Shown here in pieces: positions 22,420 to 33,842 of a stretch of 64,000 nucleotides of DNA. A program made the position numbers and the translations under genes. Source of the stretch: Emydura subglobosa. Taxonomy: Eukaryota; Chordata; Testudines; Chelidae. The stretch's first letter is position 1; every line of letters starts with the position of its first letter. The stretch is from contig ML679969.1 in the NCBI GenBank assembly GCA_007922225.1, positions 22,608,509 through 22,672,508 of the forward strand, given 5' to 3'. Under the pieces are notes generated by a model. It did no database searches. It was given only the letters and a program-made list of their open reading frames with translations, and had not been told where the DNA came from.

Positions 22420-24799
22420 CTTCAAACACAAAACAAAACAATTTGTTACAAACATTAAGAAAGGGTTTAGTCAAAATATCATAATTTAGGTTTTCGTAGT
22501 TTGCTTTTACAAGCTTAATACAATTATAATTTGTAAGTACACTGCTATTTTGGCAGAATGCAAGATGGACACAACATTAGAACAGTGGTAGATTTTAACT
22601 GGAAGATTTTATCTTCTGGCTATGTAAAGTTGATAGTTTTACTCAACATGGATTACTTAAAAGAAAAAACTATTAAAACCCTGCCTTGAGACTTCAAACC
22701 ATAAACAAATAGTATTTGTGCTTTACTTGCCCAAACAGCTTAAGTACATGGACTGGCAAAAAAAAATGCTGAAAGGAGAAATCAACCTAGAAGGTAAAAA
22801 CGTTTACCTTTGCAAGGTAACATTTATGAGGAGAACAGCATGAAGTTATGAACTCAGCTTTAAGTTTTTACATAAATAACTTTCACAGGAGTATTTTTAC
22901 GCATTGTCTAAAAAAGATCAAATTGCTGCAGTGTAAACGCTTCAATCTAAAAAACCTGGAGAGTTGCCACAACTGTTTTTAAAACTTTTGTCCAACCTCA
23001 CTCAAATTAGTTTTATTTCACTTTCATCTATGGAACTTTTACATTTTTCTTCAATGCAAATACCAGTCCATGTAGGAACTTGCATGGTGTTCATTCAATT
23101 ATCTGGATGCCTCGTTTACTGATGGATTTTATCCTTTCTGCATCACTGCAAGGTAAGGAATATTTGCCCTATATTACAGAAGGGGAGCTAAAGGCACAGG
23201 GTAGATTAAGTGACTTCCCAAGAAGGTCACATAGGAAGTCTGTAGCTGAACTGGGAATGAATACCCAGGGCTTCTGAATCCCAGGTGAGAATCCTATCTA
23301 TTTACATCATCCTTTCCTACATGAGTTTCACTTACGTTGTAAGAAGTGCCAAGGATGATATCAAAAAAGGATAGTAAGTCTACTCCAGTGCTAAAAGTTA
23401 TTTAGCATACAGCATTTCATACTGTTGCAGTCTACCATTTAAAAAGAAACTGGTATCTGAATTTAAGTTCTTATTGCATCTATCCACAACCATTAATATT
23501 GGTTTTGTTCATTACCCCAGATACAAATATGTAGGGGGATATAATTAAGACACCACAACAGCACCTCCACAGTTAAGAAAATAAGAGTTTCCACTGAAAG
23601 AAAAACCAGCACCCACTCCTCTGACTTTCAGAAGAAAAGCAGCTAAAATTTCTGCCTGAAGTTTCTAATGATTTTTTTTAGGCAAGAGAAAAATGTGTTG
23701 GAATATATGCCCTATTATCCTCATACAAAGTTATGGAGTTCGTAACTTTGAAAAGTGACAGTTTTACCTTTGATACATTTAATTTTGTAATAGCTTCTCA
23801 GAAATAGATGTTTAAAACTATGTTTCAATGGTGCACAAAATGCTCTTAAATTTCGGTTTGGGAGGAAATTATTGGAGTTTAATACACATCTCAATATTCA
23901 GGAGTTGCTGAAGGTCTCTGCTAATATAAACTCAAGGTTTCACAGTCATTAATTAAGTTAAAGTGTCTGTAGAACTTGCAAAATGAATAAAAAAAATAGT
24001 TGGGATAGGAAATTAAGCCTAAGATTTTTTTTAAAAAGTCAGTTCAACTTATTTAGGTGCCTGAACTTCTGAAGTGCTGTACTCATCTCACTTAAGGCAA
24101 CAAGAGTTGCTAGATGTTGGGCAGAGCGAAAAATAAGGCTGCTTATACAGAGGCCTAAATATGGACTTAATCTCAATTTAGACAGTTTCTGAAAGCTTTG
24201 GCCTGAGAGTTACCACCACCATAACGTTAGCTCATGTAGCCCCTTCTCCCAAAAAGATTTTAACTTTTAATAGTCTCTACTTTTATTTTTCCCTTGACAG
24301 AAAATTTGTATGAGCCAATGAATTAAAAAAAGGTTTTAAGTGGACTTGGATTTCAGAAAAAGTAAAAAACTACAGTAATGGTGGCTCTTGGATCCCATTT
24401 GTAGTGTGCATGTGCCTCATATGCACAAGACTCCAATCTTTTGGCCAGCAACATCCATTGAGGCTGTGCCTGTGCCCTGCATGTGCATGTGCATGTGCCC
24501 CTCTCTCCATCCAAGGGCATAGAGGGAAGAATGATCCCGACCAACTTCCAGTTCCCTCACTAATTCAGAATCCCAGCAGAACTGGAGTCCCAATGGGCTG
24601 TAATAGAGGGTGCACCGTGAGAGTCACATGTACAAAACATTTAGATGATCCACAATGACTACTACATAAATAACCATTCCCTGAGCCTTTGTCCATGTCC
24701 TTGTGATGACTCACTAGCAATTCTATGAGCAGGTCCTACAGAATCCAATCTATGTTTATCTAAATTAGAATTAAAGAATGGTGTTCCCAAATTTGGGAT
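22420..24799. other. Intronic DNA between repeat-6 exon and DIRS copy D
   Basis: Apart from the MIR at 23130-23320 this is AT-rich unassigned sequence. Near 24390-24530 there is a GTGCATGTGC-rich patch followed by a purine-rich stretch. It could be the terminal repeat of copy D or of a related DIRS family, but I cannot align it convincingly with B, E or F. Confidence 0.4.
23130..23320 (+). repeat. MIR-type SINE
   Basis: The text ATTACAGAAGGGGAGCTAAAG, AAGTGACTTCCCAAGAAGGT and TAGCTGAACTGGGAATGAAT follows the MIR core (ttacagatgaggaaactgaggc, taagtgacttgcccaaggtca). Its sense runs on the plus strand. The boundaries are approximate. Confidence 0.8.
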
Positions 24800-25032
24800 C
24801 TGATCTAGAGGCTACTAGAGATACTCGTAAAAGTATAATCTCCATGATCTAGGGATATTTGTAAAAGTATAAACGCCATGTAGCTGCTCTGCAGATTTCA
24901 GTAAAGAATATCATTAAGCAACCTGAAGAGATTGCTTGAGCTCCAATTGAGTGTGCCGATTCCTGAAAAGAGGGATAGACTTGCTAACTAGTAGGATAAT
25001 TTAATGCACTGAGCAACTAACCTATGCATCTG

Positions 25033-25330
25033 AGGCCTGTCTACATTTATGGCGAAATTCGGCAGCAGTTGATGGAAGATATGCAAGCTACATGCAACCT
25101 ACTCTACATAGCTTGCGTATCTCCCATCAACTTCCTATGTTCTAATTAGCACGGCGTCCCCACTACACTGCACCAACGGGAAATGCCCTCCTCTCAACGC
25201 AGCATTAATCTTTTTGCGTGGGTGGATTTATTGAGTCGACTTCTGGCTCAACTGATCAGATCTCCACTGCTGCCCAATTGATCCTGAAGAATCAATCCAG
25301 CGGCGTAGACAGTGCTACCATGAGTTAAGA
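25033..25330. mobile_element. hAT-like miniature element inside DIRS copy D
   Basis: The sequence starts AGGCCTGTCTACATTTATGG and ends with a GTAGACAGTGCTACCATGAG stretch. Its centre (ATATGCAAGCTACATG, TTGCGTATCTCCCATCAACT, TTAGCACGGCGTC) is shared with 60405-60700, so both are copies of one non-coding interspersed family. CpG-bearing words such as CACGGCGTC are conserved in both. Assignment to hAT rests on the terminal style only. Confidence 0.55.
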
Positions 25331-25569
25331 CATACCCTTCTTCTCCTTGTGACCCAAGAACCTATTCGTGCCAAGTGGCAGAGGGTACAGAGGAGCACAC
25401 AGTTTTACAAAGATTCCCTGGGTCAAGATATGAATATTAAATTTAACAAAACATGGCTTTGGTAGAGACCTCAAACACCAGTAGTCCACTGGTTAGCATT
25501 ACCATTTTGAAATCCATGTACAGATAACATTTAAGGATTCAAGTATCTTTAATAAAAATTATGTTCTTA

Positions 25570-26330
25570 ATGTGAGAGTTAAGGCAGGTCACCAAACGAT
25601 GATAAACATGCTACTGTCAGGTAGGAGGAAAGATCTCTCTGGCTAGCCATATGTCTACTGTCCACTTCCCAACGGAGACCTATTAGCATTATTGAGGCTG
25701 AAGCTAATGGAGACTCAGAAATCACACGATAGCAAAACAGCAGGAAAACAAAAGCTGCTGGAGGTATCCTGTTTACAAGTAAAGATAATTGATTTTGGGG
25801 GCATAACCAGGAGTACTGAGGTACACCTGGATCCATCACCGAGGAGAATCTGCCAGTACATTCTGTCTTATGAAAGGAGGGCCACAGCCAACTCTGCTGG
25901 AAAATGATGCAAAGACTTGGGTGAGCTAAACTTCATTAGACAGGAAACTCTCATGTTAATCAAGTCTATGCTCTAGAATGTATGTTATGACTTTATTTTA
26001 CATGGAACCTTTCCCACACTTTCACTTGCTACTTCTCAATTCTCTATATTTTGTTAAGTAAGCTTTTACTTGTTTTCACTATAAACATATCTAAGTGCTG
26101 TGTCTTAATGTGGTGATCCAAGATCTAACTGGTAAACTGGGGATACTGTTCCTTTGGGAACAGTGAATATGGTATTCTGAGTGTGTCCAGTGAACCAAGG
26201 GCTGGATACTTCAGGGAAATATTTCACCTCAAGTCTTGGGGAATGAAATAGGTGGAGGACTCTGGACAAGCTACTGGATACTTCCTGGAGGATTTCCCTT
26301 CAAAAGCCTGTTACCCAAGTAGGGATAAAC
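25570..26330. other. Unassigned insertion in DIRS copy D, possibly LTR-derived
   Basis: This stretch interrupts the DIRS alignment. Around 26040-26160 it has CTTTTACTTGTTTTCACTAT followed by ATAAACATATC and a GTGGTGATCCAAG segment, which resembles the R-U5 part of a vertebrate LTR. No paired LTR, primer-binding site or target duplication was found, so the identity stays open. Confidence 0.3.
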
Positions 26331-28140
26331 AAGTAGTCCTTATCTTAGATGGGTTGCTATTATTGCCAGACATTTTGTCAATGCTCTTAGGGCTACAGAC
26401 AGGCCCTGTATTGCTATAGATCATATCCCACTGTGATCTGAAGATATTTTCTTAAGACCGGATGAATAGCTACATGAAAATAAGCATCATGAAAGCCAAG
26501 AGCCATTAACCAAGCCTGAGCTTCTACAGACAGAATGATGGAGGCTAGCATTGCCATTCTGAATTTGAGTCAGTATATGAATTTCTTTAATCAACTCAGG
26601 TGCAGAATAGGAACTTCCCTCTCTTCTGGAAATAAGGAAATAGCAAGAATAGAATAGCTGAAGTAAGGAATCCACCCCTCTTTCTTCAGTTCACAAAAAG
26701 GGCCACAGAAGAGAGATCAGCTGGGGTCAAGGATTGAAAGTAATCTCAAACAACCATTGATTTGAAGTAATCCCAGACTATGCCTGAGAAAAATAGGAAA
26801 GGTGGCAAGCAAAAATGGGGACAAGAACAAGGAAGCTCTGGTGGGACGGGAACATGGCTCATGACTTTGAAGTCAGACCTATCAATTGAATGATGATGCT
26901 GGGTAGGTAGGTAGCAGAAGAGGAGGGGGCTGTCTGGTGGGTAAAGTGAGACTTAGTCAGTAGGCCTCTATTTCTAATAAGGGGAAATTCTCTGTCTTAA
27001 CTGGCCCTGGTACCTTAATGATATCCAGTGACATCAGCACTGCTCTAGAATTCTCTAGGGCATGTACTGATTCATCTGTACAGGAGCTGAAAAGATTTGA
27101 TCCTTCAAAGGGAAGATCTCCAATAGTAGTTTGGACTTCTTTTGGAATCCCTCTTCACAATGGTGACTGTGACCACAGGTATTCAAGGCTGCTGGAAGAG
27201 AGATCCTAGTCATCAGATAGTTCTCAGATACTTCAGATCTCAACTCAGACAACTATGGGAGCTTGTCAATAAAGGGTGATACCCTTTATCCCAGTTCAGA
27301 TAATCATACTACGCAAATAAAGTCTGACAGTCAGCTATATAAAGTTGGAGTGATGCTGAAGAACAGGGTTTTCTGCCAAGGAGATTGAGCCTTTTCAGAT
27401 CTTTATCCTTCAATTAGGCAGTCCCAACTGTTTATGTGTTTCCTGGATACTACTACAGATACTACACTACTATGGAACTTGAAGCTAGATGAGTAGAAAA
27501 ATGTGTCTTTTGCAGACCTTGATACTTCTTTTCATCTTGTTTTGATGAAGGGTGACTGGAGTCTGCCTTAAATCCTTTGCAGGGTCAAGGACTTTTCATT
27601 ACTGGTATTGCCAATCTGCCCAGGAAGACGGAATGGAGAATACTTGACAATTTACATCCTTTCCCCTTGCACTACAATACTTGAGTATTTTCTGTTCTCC
27701 CTAACAACTCCAGAAAGGACTTGTAGTCTTCAAGGAGTGTTATAGAATAAGAGTGCAGCTTTGTCTGGTGAGTTTAGGCTCAGAAGTCGAAGGTAGGGTT
27801 GGAGGTTTCCAACAGACATTGTGGCAAGTCACATTCTTCCATTTCCTCAATGTACTCCTCTCCTTTCTATTGTTCTTGATCTCTACAAGGGTTTACTTCC
27901 CTAACTGGGCTAGTAGGTGCTCTGACCGGTGAATGGAATCTGGTGTGCTCATGAGATATGAGAAGAATAACTCCATAACTGTCTTGATGGAGAAGACCAT
28001 GGAGCGCAGTAGGCCCAAGGTGGTAAGCGAAAGGGATAGGTTGAGTCTTAAGGTGATGTCTGCCAGAGTAATACTGAATACTTCAGAGAAGTTTGTCGGT
28101 GATCTGCAGGGAGAAAAATCTCAAGGTGGGCCCTAAACTG

Positions 28141-29717
28141 AATCCCTGGTGTCAGAGGGTGGGATATATATTTATTTCAGGACTACCATGAATCTGTACA
28201 TTTTATCAACTCCCTAAAGCATATAAATCCAATTACAGCAACTGTTTACAAGGTCTTCAAGCTCTGTGACCATCACCAGAGAACCCATACAATCCTTACA
28301 TGGCTGGATCTGACCTCATAAGGGACTCAGAATGCAAGCGGTGTCATACTAATTATCATTGTCCAAAAATTTACGTCTGCTGACCCATTTCATACAATTT
28401 AGGTTCTGAAAGCTACAGAGCTCCTTTTCATTCAAGGAATTTACATACTCTACTCACATAGTGGGTAGAGCTTGTAAAGCCATTAAAGGAATAGCAGAAA
28501 AATAAAATTATTAAATTCAGTATTCATCCTCCACATCGTCCAGTAAGTAAAAAGAAACTCCACAGCAAATGTTTTCTGAGTCTCCTAGAGTTTGAAATTA
28601 ATAGCTCAGTTGCAACCTATTTCATTTTTAATATACACATGTATGAAAAATAAGATTTTACTTGACTGTTTATTAAAGTTAAGTGAAATACTTCTCAAAG
28701 AAAGAGTATTATAAACTGTAGAACACTTAAGAATTTAGTTTTTAAAAACTTGAAGAAAACTTTCCTAAAAACAAAGCTTTATAGAATTATGGTTGGAAAC
28801 TTCACTGCAGTTTAAGAAGGCTAAATGCCTACAAGTCAGGAAATTGAGTTGAAGTTCTACAGCCAGTCTTAATTTTGAACATGTAACCTCATCTACTGTC
28901 TACCAGTAAAGTCACAAGTCTCCTGAATCCCAACTATTTTCCCCTATGCTTAGATTTTCAACATGAGCCACAAGACACTCCCATATTCTCCACCTACTGA
29001 CCTGCAAATCAACACATTAGTAGGAGAACCTAATCACCTCCCAAATCCATATTCCTGCTATGGTCCAGAGATGATATCTTACCTCTATCCTTAACATAGT
29101 AAGAAAAAGCAACACCCCTCCATAACTTGCCATATAATCCAACCTAGGACATCCACCTATTATACCATTATACCACCTCATTAAATGGTTTTAAGACCCT
29201 TCTGTCACAGATAAGCACCATTATTCTTCTCCTCTACCACATGTTGGCTGCAAATGTTGAAGTATCAAATTCACAACAAACAGGGGTGTTAGTACTTTCT
29301 CTACAAAGGAGATACTGAGACAGCATATGTATAGAACACCATCATTTGCAACAAGATTCAGAGTTTAGAAAGATGCAGTCTTTGTCGCAACAGTGATGGT
29401 CATGACAAACATATATGTTGTCTCAATGTCATTGGATGGAGGGTAGGTGGGATATGTAGGATAGGAGAAGGTTAAGTTGCAAATAATTCGAGATTTCCCA
29501 ACTCTCTCATTTAGTTTACTTTAAATTCCAGCATTCTAATTAGGCTCTTGAAGGTATTTTTCTAATATTAACCTGGATTGTCAGGAAATTTTAGATTCCG
29601 AGCACAAAATCTGACAACGATCCACCAAAAAACAAAACAAAAAAAACAAAAAAAAACCACACACAAAAAGGTGAGTCACCTAAAGTTTCTTCACAAACAA
29701 ACATGTAAATACCTTAC
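28141..29717. other. Intronic DNA right of DIRS copy D
   Basis: AT-rich intronic sequence with no coding pattern or repeat that I recognise. An A/C-rich simple stretch lies at 29628-29672, just left of the repeat-4/5 exon on the map, that is, in the first part of the downstream intron for the gene. Confidence 0.5.
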
Positions 29718-29951
29718 CTTTATAGCATGCTAGTGTAAGTGCACTTTCTTTGAACTCATTGGAGTGAGTGTTGATTCCTGCGCCATATTCCAGAAGTACT
29801 CTTGCAACCTCAACATGACCTGCACTGGCTGCTTCCATTAAGGGGGTATGTCCATTTTCATTATGATCTTCTATATTAGCACCTGCTTTCAATAGTACTT
29901 TCACTATATCAACGAATCCCCCAGCGCAGGCATAAGTGAGTGCTGTGTTGC
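29718..29951 (-). CDS. ANKHD1: ANKHD1 exon, ankyrin repeats 4 and 5 and start of 6
   Basis: This 234-base exon supplies two bases of a split glycine, 77 codons and one base of the next split glycine. Repeat 4 reads NTALTYACAGGFVDIVKVLL, repeat 5 contains HTPLMEAASAGHVEVARVLL, and the exon stops in the first helix of repeat 6 (ESALTLACYK). The linker INTHSNEFKES is a recognisable family signature. The acceptor lies after a CTTTTTATCTCCTCTTAG tract and the donor is GTAAGG. It lies close to DIRS copy E, only about 210 bases downstream of that element's left edge in window coordinates, yet the exon is intact. Confidence 0.94.
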
Positions 29952-30604
29952 CTAAGAGGAGATAAAAAGTACGTAAGTAACCTCCTCTTCCCTCACCTTA
30001 ACCCAACTGTAAATAAATGAAACCAAAACCTATTTTAAACAAAGAATTTTCATCTACTTAAGTATTTGTACCATAATCTAGCAGATTTCTGCATTTCTCA
30101 TCTATGCTTTCAGGTGAGGTAGAAAATTCAGGAACAGATTAACAATTAGACATTACACTAAAAAACAAGGATACTTACCAGTAACCGTTGTTCTTCAAGA
30201 TGTGTTGCTCATATCCACAGTGCACGGTTCCTGGACCTTTTTTGCCCTTAGCAGACCCTGTAGGGCCGGCTCTGGTGCCCCCTGGAGTGCCGCGCCCATG
30301 CCGCAGCATGAGTCACTGCCGACCCTACGCCCCCTCAGTCTCTTCTTTCCGCCCATGATGGTCGGATGGAACTAGCACTTGCTCTCTGCAAGTGCCATTC
30401 CTCTTCTTTTATCTCTTTGTTAATCAAAGTACTTAGTTTAAGTAATTAAGTGTTGTAGCTTAGGCAGCAGGGCTCCAGCAGGCTCGCATCCCCCGCCAGC
30501 TCCGCAGCTCTAAGCAGGGCTGGAGCTCCCGGCAGCAGCTGGGCTCCCGCCGGCTCCTCAGCCCCAGGCTTGCGTGGCGGTAATGGCGGCCCACCTCAGG
30601 CGAA

Positions 30605-31745
30605 AGGATGTGCAAATCTTTCCCTTCCTTCCTGGACAATTGGTTGATGGGGGTAGGTCCAGGTTCCCAGTGCAGGTCAGCGCGACTTACGCTGCTCTAC
30701 GTGCAGCAGGCTGGGTCTGCTCATAAACGAACAGACGTCCACTGACCCCAGTGAAACGCATAGAGTTCCTTGGGGCCATCCTGGACGCTCCCCAGGCCAG
30801 AACCTTCCTGTGTCAGCCATATTTTCAGGTGCTGGTCTCTATCATCTCCCAGCTGCACCGATACTCCACGACAACAACCAGGTACTGCCTACTGTTGTTA
30901 GGCCACATGCCGGCCTGCACATACATAGTGAGGCTAGCTCGCCTGAGGCACAGGCCACTTCAGGCATGGTTGGCTTCGGTATATGTGCCGAGCAAACACC
31001 CACTGAACTGGGTGGTCCAGTTCCCCACCCGCCCTAGCCTCCTTGGACTGGTGAAGATTCCCCAGGGCAGTAGGGAAGGATGTTCCCTTCGTGGAACTGA
31101 TCCTGTCGGTCACCTTAAGTTCTGACGGCTCGTATGTGGGATGGCAGCCCACCTGGGTGCCAGCCTGAGCACTCGGGGACTCTAATTGGTGGAGGAAAAG
31201 TGCTTGCAGGTCACCATGGGGGAACTGAGAGCCATTCGCCTAGCGTGCAGGCTGTTCCTCTGATCCCTGACAGGCAGAGTGGTGCAGGCACTGCCGGACA
31301 ACAATGCAGCCATTTCACATGAAGAGGCAGGGAGGGGCGTCTTCCCGACCTCTCTGCGAGGAAACTACCCATCCGTGGGGCTTTGCCATGAGGCACGACT
31401 CCGCTGGACTGCATCAAACCTCATGGGGGTGAAGAGCGACGAGGCGGATCGCCTCAACAGGTCGTTTCTACCCCACCACGACTGGTCGCTGCACTCAGGG
31501 ATAGTGACTGCAATCCTCCAGAAGTGGGGTGTCCCCCAACCAGATCTGTTCGTGTCGGTGGGGAATGCGCAGTGCCAAGGCTCGGCTTGCGCCGAGGTCA
31601 TGAGACTGGGTTGCTTTCAGATACGTTCCTCAGTAATGGGACGGGGACCCTCAGGTATGCGTTCCCACCCACTCCACTCCTGCCAAAGGTCTTACTGAAC
31701 ATAAACAGGGGCAGGGCGGATGTCATATTCACTGCTCAGGCCTGA
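30605..31745 (+). pseudogene. RT C-terminal half and RNase H of DIRS copy E
   Basis: Starting near 30605 the translation KDVQIFPFLPGQLVDG corresponds to VQIFPYLDDWLIQG of copy B with the catalytic YLDD lost. The frame at 30751 gives RIEFLGAILDAPQARTFLCQ then LLLLGHMPACTYIVRLARLR, the thumb/connection block. RNase H words follow around 31270-31480, for example KSDEADRLNRSFLPHHDWSL. Frames shift repeatedly. The coding remnant is inactive because the catalytic aspartates are missing or out of frame. Confidence 0.85.
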
Positions 31746-32587
31746 CTGAGCCAGCGCTGGCTCAACATGCTGCTGGACCTTTCATTCGCCCCGCCCATGG
31801 GGCTCCCGAGGCGGCATGACCATCTCTCCCAGGACCACAGTGGCCTGCTGCACCTGGTCCTGAATTCCCTGCAGCTCACGGCCTGGAGGCTCTGTGGCTG
31901 ACGGATGTAGGGGGGCCTGCTCGGTGCAGGTCCCACAACTCCTGCTGGGCAGCAGGGACCCTTCTACACAGGTCGTGTATCAAGCTAAGTGGTCATGGTT
32001 TACCTCTTGGGCGGAGTCCCAGGGCATTCCGCCAGCCTCTTGCATCCGCAGGCAACCCTGAAGTACTCCAGGGTCTGGTGCTGGCCTAGTTGACAGTCCA
32101 CTTGACAGCTATTTTGGCCTTCCATTACCCACTAGTGGGGAGACCCCCGTTCTCCCATCCCACATTGGTCAGGGTGCTCAAGGAGGCGGAGAGGCGGTAT
32201 CCCCAGGTCCGCAACCCGGTGCCTCCCGGCAATATCAGCCTGGTCCTCTCGAGACTCATAGGGCTCTCCCCCTTGGAGCCAATGGCTTCACGCCCTCTAC
32301 CGCGCTTCGTGGACGGTAGCCTTCCGGGCGGCCATTACCTCAGCTTGGGTGGTCTCCAAACTTAAGGCCTTGACCTCGGAGCCCCCTTATACACTATTCT
32401 ATACAGATAAACTGCAGTGGAGGCCACACACGGCCTCCTAGCCTGGGTTGCTTTCCAAACCTCATTGTAACCATGATTGAGCTCTCCCTGTGTTTCCCAA
32501 ACAGCGCGGTCTGGGTTTGGAGATGGCATTCGCTAGACGTGAGACGAGCCCTGGCCTGTTACGTCGAAGACACGGCCATTCCAGAAA

Positions 32588-32848
32588 TTGGCGCAGCTCC
32601 TCACCATGGGCGGGGGACTAGATGAAAGGATCACCGGTCTCCACCCAGCACATCTTCGAGTGGATCACATCCTGCAACAAGTGCTGCTAGGAGCAGGCGA
32701 ATGTGCCACTGCCATCGCAGCACATTCACCCAGAGCTAAGGCCTCATCTGCGGCTTTTCTGGAGAGAGTGCCCCTGCAGGACATCTGCAAAGCAGCCGCC
32801 TGGTTGTCGGTCCACACCTTCACATCCCACTACACCATCGTTCAGTAG
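32588..32848 (+). pseudogene. Tyrosine recombinase C-terminus of DIRS copy E
   Basis: One open frame covers the recombinase C-terminal half: GGLDERITGLHPAHLRVDHI, then AAHSPRAKASSAAFLERV (the H-x-x-R box, reading HSPR), DICKAAAWLSV, and HTFTSHYTIVQ with the candidate catalytic tyrosine in H-Y. It is the only copy in the window where the final tyrosine block is in frame with the H-R box. The N-terminal part is broken upstream, so it is still a pseudogene. Confidence 0.85.
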
Positions 32849-33262
32849 GCGAGAGAGGACATAGGATTCGGCAGAGCTGTGCTGAGGGCAGCTCACCGGT
32901 AACTCCTACCCACCTCTGAGGTGTGGCTATTTAATCACCTATATTGGAATGGACATGAGCAATCACTCGAAGATAGAAAACAAGGTTACTTACCAGTAAC
33001 TGTTGTTCTTCGAGATGTGTTGCTCATATCCATTCCACACTCACCCCCTGTCCCCACTGTCGGAGTTGGCAGAAATAAGGGACTGAGGGGGCATAGGTTC
33101 GGCAGTGCCTCATGTGCTGCAGCATGGGCGCGGCACTCCAGGGGGCACCAGAGCCGGCCCTAGGAGGTCTGCTAAGGGGAAAAAAAGTTCCGGGAACTGT
33201 GCACTGTGGGCATGCACACACCTATATTGGAATGGATATGAGCAATCACTCAAAGATAGAAC

Positions 33263-33842
33263 ATTGCCCTAGTTCTAGGCCTCCTTTTATCAGCTTAAAT
33301 CTTTTATTGGCCTATGTTATCTTCTCTAGGAGCCCTAGATTCACTCAACAACCATTCTATCTTTCATCTCATTCAAATGCCATCATTACTGTTTTATTTG
33401 GCTTCTGTCTTCTGTAAACTATATCCCAGTAATCTCTCGCAGCCAATACAGTCAAGTTCTGACTCCAACCTTCCTCAGCATTTCTACCACACTTGCATAC
33501 CATTTATGTAAATTATTTACCTTTCATTCTTTATTTTCTTCTGCTTTTGCCCCTCACCCACCATTTTCTTCCTGTATAGTTTGTTAATAAAAAAGTTGCC
33601 TATATTTCTGGATGACCTTAGTATCCCTGTATCACTTGGTTTAAAAAACTGACCATATTTTGTCTGTTAGCCGTATGTCTGTTACTGCCCAGCTGAAGTT
33701 TATCTTATTTTTAATACCTATTCCTCCACCTTCCCTAATCTTCCAAAATTCCACTTTTTAAAAATATCTTCAGATGTATGGTTAAGCACTGGTTTACTTG
33801 CACAAACTCACTATTTCTACCATTGACTGATAGTATCCTTGG
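33263..33842. other. Spacer between DIRS copies E and F
   Basis: These 580 bases of pyrimidine-rich, AT-rich DNA have no recognised element. They separate the right edge of E from the left edge of F. Confidence 0.6.

Larger units (their letters stand above)
24800..28140 (-). mobile_element. DIRS copy D, degraded, with internal deletion and insertions
   Basis: Blocks in order along plus: a recombinase-like block at 24880-24970 (TGCTCTGCAGATTTCAG and GAGTGTGCCGATTCCTG, compare 34340-34440); a reverse-transcriptase block at 26460-26690 whose minus translation LFYSCYFLISRREG matches FYSRYFLIPKAGG of copy B; and gag blocks at 27010-27180 (ATTCTCTAGGGCATGTACTG, compare 8440-8460). The RNase H and much of the polymerase between 25330 and 26340 are replaced by other DNA. 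The copy is far more diverged than B, E or F. Its right limit is uncertain. Confidence 0.7.
30161..33262 (+). mobile_element. DIRS copy E, lacking gag, interior on plus strand
   Basis: This 3.1-kb element has terminal repeats of the B/F family at 30161-30355 and 33051-33262. Its interior reads on plus: RT tail and RNase H (about 30605-31740), connection region (31750-32560) and recombinase (32588-32848), followed by the internal junction copy (32937-33038). Gag and the first part of the reverse transcriptase are missing; the 5-prime leader runs through a GC-rich patch (30465-30590) straight into the RT just before its catalytic box. Its outer ends are arranged as in minus-strand copies B and F, so the interior is inverted relative to the ends (see findings). 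Confidence 0.87.
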
